The notes under the pieces: model-generated
The model's database searches: none
What the model saw: the letters and a program-made list of their open reading frames with translations, nothing else
Told to the model about the DNA's origin: nothing
DNA from: Anthonomus grandis grandis
Taxonomy: Eukaryota > Arthropoda > Insecta > Coleoptera > Curculionidae
NCBI RefSeq assembly: GCF_022605725.1
Contig: NC_065567.1
Coordinates: forward strand, 40,217,127 to 40,281,126
Reading direction: 5' to 3'
Length of the DNA stretch: 64,000 nt
Translations under genes and position numbers: made by a program
Part shown: piece after piece, positions 57,541 through 64,000 of the stretch
How positions within the stretch are numbered: the first letter of the stretch is position 1
How the letters are laid out: each line of letters starts with the position of its first letter

Positions 57541-57791
57541 ACAGAAAGTAAGTTTGCGGTTAAGCCTGGTACATAGTATATCTCTTACCTTAATTTCAAA
57601 GGTTTGTTTTTCCACTTTTGTAAGAATGTTTACCTTACCATAACTATGTACTGGGAGCTTGGTACTATTAGTCACAACCATTTCCTTTAGGCCTGACTCT
57701 CTTATTCATTACCAAATTTTGTCTTGCACGTTAAATGAATGCTTGCACCCGAATCCAACCTGCACCAGCTCTATTGACTAAAAACCGTATA

Positions 57792-60375
57792 CAGGGTGTC
57801 CCAGCGAAAACGAAACAGAGCTATTTTCGGTATGAAAAAAAATTTTTTTTTTCAAAAATCTCGAACACGTCGATTTTATTTTTGAGGGGGACAACTTTTC
57901 CTTACCAAGGCACCCTCTTACCAGCAACCCCCTTCGAGGGGGTGGAATCACCCCTAAAATCCTAAATGGAAAGAGGGGTCGTATGATACCTTATTTTAAA
58001 GGTCTTTTAATTCTGAATATAACTGCCAAATTTGAAGTGGCTAAAATTATTTCTCTGGATAAAACAGCTTGTCAAAATTGCGGAAACAGCGAAAATGAAA
58101 AAGGTATTATGGACTCTTTTTTGGATAATATTTTTAAAAGAACAAAGAAATCCTATTTTCGAAGGGGTCACTTATTAATTAAGAGGCCACCTAATACCTG
58201 GAATCCTTTACGAGCGGTTGAAAGCACCCCTTAAATCTTAAACAGAAAGAGGGATCGTGTTATACCTTATGTTGAAAGCGTTTTCACTTTAAATTTAAAT
58301 GGTGACTTCTGAGTGACTGATGGATTTCTTCTGGATATGAAAGCCAAATAAAATTCTGGAAAAAATGCTTTAAATAAACCTTTATGCCTGAAACCCTTTC
58401 TTACAATTTTTTTTATTGGATCATTAAAACATGATTAAAAATTTATTAGTATTGTTAATATTATTGTTATTACACCTTATCAGCATATCATAAATAAAAA
58501 CAAAATACCAAATAAAATGCAAACACAAGTATCTGAAGAATTTATTTAGCTTGTTGAATATCATTGGTACTTTTTTCATAAAGCAGCATTTATTTAAATA
58601 GTTTTAAATTATTACCCAGTCTTTTACGTGTTGAAACACTGTTAGCAATGGTTTATTCTACTGCAGAGAGGGTTGAGATGATAGAGTTTTTCTTTCGGCA
58701 TAACAATTGTGCCAATAGAACGGTACAAGAATTTAATGAACTTCATCCAGAAAAACGAGTCAACAGAAAATACGTTCTAAAAATAGTTGCTAAATTTAGG
58801 GAATCTGGCAGTGTCTTAAATAAAAAGCGTGAGGTTCAAAATGCTGTTGTTGTCAATGAAGCAATGCAAATAACTGTCCTAGGTCAACTTGATGCCGAGC
58901 CAGGAATAAGTGTCAGAAAATTGGCGACGAGTACAGGAGTAAGCAAAAGTAGTGTTCATAGGATACTTAAGCATAATAAATTCCATGCTTACAAAAATCA
59001 TCTGGTGCAAGAACTGAATGAGGACGATTTTGACAGACGAGTGCAATTTTGTGAATCGCTTAGTGATATGATAACTGTTAATCCGCGTCTTATTTACAAC
59101 ATTTGCTTTTCAGATGAATGTACTTTTTTTCTTAATGGCAACGTAAATCGTCTAACTGCCGCTACTGGTCAAATGCAAATCCGGGCCAGTTTCGTGAAGT
59201 TCATACCCAGTTCCCTAAGAAGTTAAATGTTTGGGCGGGAATCTTGGACGGCTCCATTGTCGGTCCGTTTTTTCTGCCCGGAAATTTGAATGGAGAAATG
59301 TACCGAGATCTCTTGGAAAATGCCGTATATCCAAGAATAGTAGAAATAATGGAAGGCGGAAATCATTCTGATGATGATCAAGTCGTTTTCCAACAAGACG
59401 GAGCGCCTCCACATTATGCTGCTGGTGTAAGGCAATATCTTGGTGAGATAGTTCCTGATCGTTGGATTGGAAGGAGAGGACCTTTTATGGAATGGCCAGC
59501 TAGGTCACCCGATTTAACCCCATAAGATTTTTTTTTATGGGGGCATTTAAAAACAAAAGTTTACGCTACCCAACCAGACACCCTAGAAGACTTACGCCAG
59601 AGAATTATAAATGAGTGTCAGATGATAACACCTGAAATTCTACAAAACTTCAGGCATCGTTTTGAGCAAAACCTGTGTTCCTGCATGGAAGTAGGCGGGG
59701 CACAATTTGAACATTTAATAAATTGACGTAATTTAAATAAACTTGTTTTATTTAAAAGACACAAAAGGAAAAGGGTAGGTATTTCTTATCTCTCCGCTTT
59801 TACTGGCAGTAAAGATATTTCTTGCTATTTTTATATCCACAAGATATTCATCAGTCACTCAGAAGTCACCATTTAAATTCAGAGTAAAAAGGCCTTCAAA
59901 ATAAGGAATGACACGACCCCTTTTTCTATTTAAGATTTAAGGGGTGCTTTCAACCCCTCGTAAAGGGTTCCAGGTATTAGGGTGGCCTCTTAATTAATAA
60001 GTGACCCCTTTGAAATTAGGACTTCCTTATTCTTTTAAAAATATCCAAAACAGAGTTCAAAATACCTTTTTCATTTTCGCTGTTTCTACAATTTTGACAA
60101 GCTGTCATATCCGGATAAAAAATTTTAGCCACTTCAAATTTGGCAGTTATATTCAGAATTAAAAGACCTTTAAAATAAGGTATCACACGACCCCTTTTTT
60201 CTATTTAAGATTTTAGGGGTGATCCCACCCCCTCGAAGAGGGTTACTGGTATGAGGGTGCCTTGGTAGGGAAAAGTTGTCCCCCTCGAAAATTAAATCGA
60301 CGTGTTCGAGATTTTTGTAAAAAAAAATTTTTTTCATACCAAAAATACCTGTTTTGTTTTCGCTGGGACACCCTG
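57792..60375 (+). mobile_element. mariner with ~0.55-kb inverted repeats
   Basis: Termini CAGGGTGTCCCAGCG and complement, with TA at 57790-57791 and 60376-60377. The inverted repeats run about 57792-58345 and 59815-60375 and include several blocks of CCCCTCGAAG/GGGGTG type. Unlike the element at 35834, the transposase start (58648) is outside the repeat. It lies at the 5' limit of the copia remnant. Confidence 0.92.
58648..59726 (+). pseudogene. mariner transposase
   Basis: Starts MVYSTAERVEMIEFFFRHNN with HTH-type KRVNRKYVLKIVAKFRES and GISVRKLATSTGVSKSSVHR. The first catalytic Asp is in ICFSDECTFFLNGNV, the second in VVFQQDGAPPHYAAG, and the third in WPARSPDLTP followed by a stop (TAA 59523-59525) then DFFLWG. 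A one-base shift lies near 59148-59155. I count 42 residues between the second and third Asp. The protein then runs to the stop at 59724-59726. Only two lesions are visible, making it the best-kept transposase in the window. Confidence 0.9.
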
Positions 60376-60735
60376 TATATTAAAATCAGATACACAATTT
60401 TCTAATAAAATATTTATAACTATTATAGCAATTAATTAAACTATACATACTAAATACAATACATTTTTACATTGTGTTTATTTTTATATGTGATTTTCGA
60501 GTCAAATTACTAAATCAATTTTAAGTCAAATAAGTGGAAATAAAGTAGGCGCAAGTTAATAATTTATGTAATTACAAGGAAATGTAAACAAACACGACAA
60601 AATACAACTTTCTCTCTTAATGAAAATGAAAGGTTATAATCCTCTACATAAGTAAAATGCAAAATAAATTATTGGTGGAGGCAACTATAATAGGAGATTT
60701 AAGTGGCTGCTAACTTTTATAGATTAAGTGGCTGC
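60376..60735. other. AT-rich stretch, nothing recognised
   Basis: No copia Gag sequence is visible here, although it should follow if the mariner had simply inserted into a complete copia. GTGGCTGCTA occurs twice (60703, 60728). Confidence 0.4.
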
Positions 60736-60804
60736 TATATATATATATATATATAATATATATATAATATATATATAATATATAATATATAATATATATA
60801 TATA

Positions 60805-60850
<46 letters not shown>
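60736..60850. repeat. TA-dinucleotide microsatellite
   Basis: About 115 bp of alternating T/A, with a few AATAT interruptions in the middle and a pure TA run at the end. Confidence 0.95.
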
Positions 60851-60853
<3 letters not shown>

Positions 60854-61492
60854 AATTTTTTGTTACCAGAAAGTTTTGATTATCAATTACTTTAACAGGT
60901 TATTGGTCTAGCAGTCCCACGTGTACCTTCTTATAATATGATCATTGATTAATGCTGAACCTTGTACATATGTGGTTAAATGGCATTTGTGGTTTTATTA
61001 TGAAAATGTATCTCCGTTAGCTTTATAATTTTTTTATTAGTTATGTTTAACTGTTGAATATAGTTTTTATTATAAATTCTGTGCAATTGCATTACTGTTA
61101 CTATATTCTTAGACTTATTGATTTACATTAACAGAAGCAAATTAACATTTTCCAAGCGCTTCTAAACATTTCACGTGTTTTGAAAATACTTTATTGTTTC
61201 AATGCTAGACAGTAAACGCGGCTAAAACGCTCTGTGAACTTGTTGCATTCAACTAATGATATTTTATTCTATTTACTAACCCCAAAATAAATACGCAATA
61301 TTGGTTCATTCATGTCTGTCTATGTAACCCAATCTGAATGATTATAGTTTTAAGTCAATAGGGTTGCACTTTCCTAATAGGGAAAATTTGCTTATAGTAT
61401 TAAATGTATTGAGATGTATGGGGTAATTTGAAATAATTTGAGGACAAAATAAATAACAATAAACTTAATAGTGAAGAAATAGTCCATACTTG
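60851..61492. other. AT-rich stretch, nothing recognised
   Basis: No coding or repeat signal recognised. Confidence 0.4.
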
Positions 61493-61578
61493 CAGTGGAG
61501 TCATAGGTTAAGGTAAAATGAAAATCCTTCAGTCTCCCTTCACCTATTTATTAAACATTTAGTTAACTTAAAATTCCC

Positions 61579-61612
61579 TACATGTTTCGGACACAGTGGT
61601 GTCCATCATCAG
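61579..61612 (-). ncRNA. hammerhead-ribozyme-like motif, left arm
   Basis: Minus-strand copy of the motif described for 61898-61931, with identical core bases. Confidence 0.35.
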
Positions 61613-61897
61613 GGGGTAAAAGGTTTAAAATTGGTCACAGGCACACGCCCCAGGGTTTGATTACATATCAAAAACCCTCCATTTATTATTGTTTTTAATT
61701 TTTTTGTTATTTTTTTTTGTTTTTATTATATTTGTTTACATTCCATTGACAACAGAATGTAACAGAATGTAAACAAATAAAAATAAAAAATTAAAATTAA
61801 CAAAAAAATTAAAAACAATAATAATAAATGGAGGGTTTTTGATATGTAATCAAACCCTGGGGCATGTGCCTGTTACCAATTTTAAACCTTTTACCCC

Positions 61898-61931
61898 CTG
61901 ATGATGGACACCACTGTGTCCGAAACATGTA
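61898..61931 (+). ncRNA. hammerhead-ribozyme-like motif, right arm
   Basis: The bases CTGATGA (61898-61904) are followed by a perfect six-pair hairpin, GGACAC-CACT-GTGTCC, then GAAAC and GTA, the core order of a type I hammerhead (CUGAUGA, stem II, GAAA, short stem III, UH). Deviations: one extra U between CUGAUGA and stem II, a stem III of at most one pair, and only about three pairs for stem I. Activity is uncertain; it could be a decayed ribozyme. Confidence 0.4.
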
Positions 61932-62017
61932 GGGAATTTTAAGTTAACTAAATGTTTAATAAATAGGTGGAGGGAGACTGAAGGATTTTCATTTTACCTT
62001 AACCTATGACTCCACTG

Positions 62018-62400
62018 TATTTAGCCAATCTCGTAATATATTGAATGTTCTTGGTGGGTTTATTATAACCGAGCGGATAAATTACCAAAAGCTTATCAAA
62101 AGTACAATTTAATTTTATCATAGTGTCATACGACTAAGCCTAAAACTAACACGTTTTAATAGTTAAAATAATTAAAAACAGCAACAATTGAATATGTCTA
62201 TTTTAATTAACGGTCAAATAAATGTTTGTGATAGCCTTAAGGTATAAAGATGTCTAGAACTAACCTTAAACTAGGTTTAACCCCATATTAGGCTGGAAAT
62301 TCTATAATATATGTATATGAAATAAAACATATTTTACTTTATTCAAAAGTCTTTATTAAAAGTGGGACACCTGTTTAACAAGTTATTATAACTAAGGTCC
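62018..62400. other. AT-rich stretch, nothing recognised
   Basis: No signal recognised. Confidence 0.4.
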
Positions 62401-62661
62401 TACATAACTGAAGCGTTAAAGTAAAACGTGCGTTTTTTTTTTAAGTTTTTATATAATTTACTGCACAAGAATATTAAAACGCTTCAAATGATGTTTAAAC
62501 CATACTGGTTTATTTAATATTCTATTTTAACTACATAACTGAAGCGTTAAAGTAAAACGTGCGTTTTTTTTTAAGTTTTTATATAATTTACTGCACAAGA
62601 ATATTAAAACGCTTCAATTGATGTTTAAACCATACTGGTTTATTTAATATTCTATTTTAAC
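62401..62661. repeat. 131-bp tandem duplication, two copies
   Basis: Unit 1 (62401-62531) and unit 2 (62532-62661) start TACATAACTGAAGCG and end with the same TATTCTATTTTAAC-type sequence. They differ by one T in a homopolymer and one A/T substitution (CTTCAAATG, CTTCAATTG). Within each unit GAAGCGTTAAAG and AACGCTTC form a small inverted pair. Confidence 0.92.
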
Positions 62662-63229
62662 AACAAATTGATTTTTTTAATATTATGAAATGTGGGTTTT
62701 AGCTTATAAACTTACCGTCACTAATATACCTCAAAAAACTGCTTGATTGTAAAGGAATATTCTTTAAAAAAAGTTAAAATAATATATATGACAAAAAATT
62801 TAGTTAAAATTTGACTGTTTGGTATTCAGCCCTGCTTGATTAAAAAATAAAATTTAGCATATTTTTATTTTTTTAAAATCAAGCATGCCTTGATACGAGC
62901 ATTTTTTAAATTTTATGAGTAGGTAAAGTAGTATTTTTAGTCAGGATATAAAAAAAGTTTATGAGAAAAAGTTGTTTAGAATGCAAAATTATGCCTGAGT
63001 ACCAAAAATTTCATAACCATAGGCCTACTTTGATTTTTACATTTGGTGTACCAATACAATTTTTTATTCACATTTAATTATTAGAGAAAAACTAACTAAT
63101 TTATTTATCTAATAGTTACATCACTGATCTAAGAGTTACAAACCATCCTTAAAAATATGTTTGTAATAAAATATACATAGTACGTCTAATTTAACAAGAA
63201 AATTTCATTTTATTATTTATTTTAAATTT
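62662..63229. other. AT-rich stretch, nothing recognised
   Basis: No signal recognised. Confidence 0.4.
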
Positions 63230-63990
63230 ATTCAATGTCGAAACATTTTTCAATATCTTTCCTAAACATTTTAAAAGAATTTCCAGTTTCTTCAATGGAA
63301 ATTGAATTACAAGCATCTCTGATTCTTTGTTTTAGTAATTTTTTGTTTTAATTATTTTTTTAATTTTCTTTGTTTTAATTCCCTGTCATTTGGTAATGGC
63401 TCGGAATAAACAATTTGCTTGAACCGACCCCATAATAGGAATCAGAAATGGTTAAATCAGGTGACCGTCGCGGCCACTCAATTGGGCCGCGTCTTCCAAT
63501 TCATTGATTTCGAAAAGTTCTATTCAACCATTCTGCTACTCAAATAGTGGAGTGCGCTGAAAATACGTTTCTTGATTAAGAGATCCTTCAATAAAGTATG
63601 GTCCAATAATACCTAAATGGTACGATATGGCGCACCTAACGTTGAAAATATTGCTTCTTGCCATGGATTACAAATTTTGGCGTTTCATTGGACCAAAATC
63701 GACAATTTCGGGATGAAATTACACCATTTGTAATGAAAGTAGATTCGTCCGAGAATATTATTTTTTTATGAAAATCCGTAAAATGTTATCACCTAACCTA
63801 GAAGAAAATAATAAACGGCGCGCTTCATCCCCCTTTTCTAAAGTATGTTTTAAAGTACCTTGGTTTAAATGCTTTAATATTGTTGGCATCATAATGCTAA
63901 AAGTTCTTTGTAATTCAGATTTGCTTATGTTCAGCACCGCCGATAACTTTACAATAAGATTTAAGTACGTTTTTTGTACAAAACTTTGAC
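63230..63990 (-). pseudogene. mariner-type transposase remnant
   Basis: Minus strand: HTH-area pieces near 63985-63800 (LSAVLNISKSELQRT), the first Asp in KIIFSDESTFITNGVISSRN with CRFWSNETPKFV (63765-63680), a deleted second-Asp region, then GRRGPIEWPRRSPDLTISDS and YYWGRFKQIVYSEPLPNDRE (63490-63380), and a faint C-terminus toward 63240. Several shifts and stops. The element may continue beyond the window's right edge. Confidence 0.8.
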
Positions 63991-64000
63991 AGTGACAATG

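Larger units (their letters stand above)
54549..57785 (-). mobile_element. Ty1/copia retrotransposon, Pol part, interrupted
   Basis: Order on the minus strand: decayed protease region (57785-57540), GAG-pre-integrase (WHRKLGHIDSTYLNKM, 57380-57330), integrase (57263-56569), acidic linker (56523-56248), reverse transcriptase (55708-55147), RNase H (54866-54549). INT before RT is the Ty1/copia arrangement. A LINE insertion splits it at 55736-56231, and the CAGGGTG mariner at 57792 lies at its upstream limit; Gag and the 5' LTR were not found beyond that mariner. Confidence 0.88.
61493..62017. repeat. foldback element with ~250-bp arms
   Basis: The arms 61493-61743 and 61765-62017 are near-perfect inverted copies around a ~21-bp loop that itself repeats GAATGTAACA. 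Each arm carries a conserved-looking block with GATGATGGACACCACTG and GTCCGAAACATG, resembling the terminal signature of Penelope-like retroelements. No protein is encoded. It may be two such ends joined head-to-head. Confidence 0.8.

Noticed and set aside
57735..58234. Plus-strand frames at 57735 and 57983
   Set aside because: They run through the mariner inverted repeat; no protein similarity.
60736..60850. TA run considered as an origin or centromere-type repeat
   Set aside because: A simple dinucleotide microsatellite explains it fully.

Overview
The window looks like gene-poor insect nuclear DNA, very AT-rich and packed with transposable elements. The one convincing host gene is a spliced tipE/TEH-type sodium-channel auxiliary-subunit gene on the minus strand (35388-45391), a family I know from insects. 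The mix of DD41D-type mariners, PIF/Harbinger with a MADF partner, BEL/Pao, Ty1/copia and PHD-finger LINEs fits an insect; a beetle is only a guess. No bacterial features, tRNA, rRNA or CRISPR array were seen.

Layout. 1-3.3 kb: a mariner transposase remnant, a 342-bp CAGGGTG-ended MITE, and a mariner whose two ends are both 5' ends. 3.3-9.7 kb: AT-rich DNA, a THAP-type first exon and a nearly complete PIF/Harbinger (5749-9108, TTA target duplication) whose transposase and MADF genes are interlocked on opposite strands. 11.5-26.8 kb: two inverted copies of a LINE-LINE composite flank a decayed BEL/Pao element (14992-21776) and another LINE. 26.9-28.8 kb: a pogo/Tigger pseudogene. 29.9-34.1 kb: a 1-kb element with imperfect inverted ends, a LINE RT scrap and a perfect 44-bp palindrome. 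35.4-45.4 kb: the three-exon tipE-like gene; intron 2 holds a 2.7-kb mariner with ~0.8-kb terminal inverted repeats, intron 1 holds two rotted mariners, a YqaJ-like scrap and a lysine-rich stretch. 46.3-53.6 kb: RTE-like LINE, TIR-bounded and Harbinger/MADF remnants, and a Tc1-like remnant. 54.5-57.8 kb: a Ty1/copia element interrupted by a palindromic LINE insertion. 57.8-60.4 kb: a mariner with ~0.55-kb inverted repeats. 61.5-62.0 kb: a ~250-bp-arm foldback carrying a hammerhead-like motif on each arm. 62.4 kb: a 131-bp tandem duplication. 63.2-64.0 kb: another mariner remnant.

Working relations. Almost every transposase or polymerase carries stops or frameshifts, so the elements look inactive here. 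The tipE-like gene is open in all three exons with canonical splice sites in consistent phase, so it is probably functional despite its invaded introns. The most unusual structures are the interlocked Harbinger genes, the mariners whose long inverted repeats include the start of their own transposase, the palindromic LINE insertion with a target-templated hairpin, and the foldback with hammerhead-like motifs.
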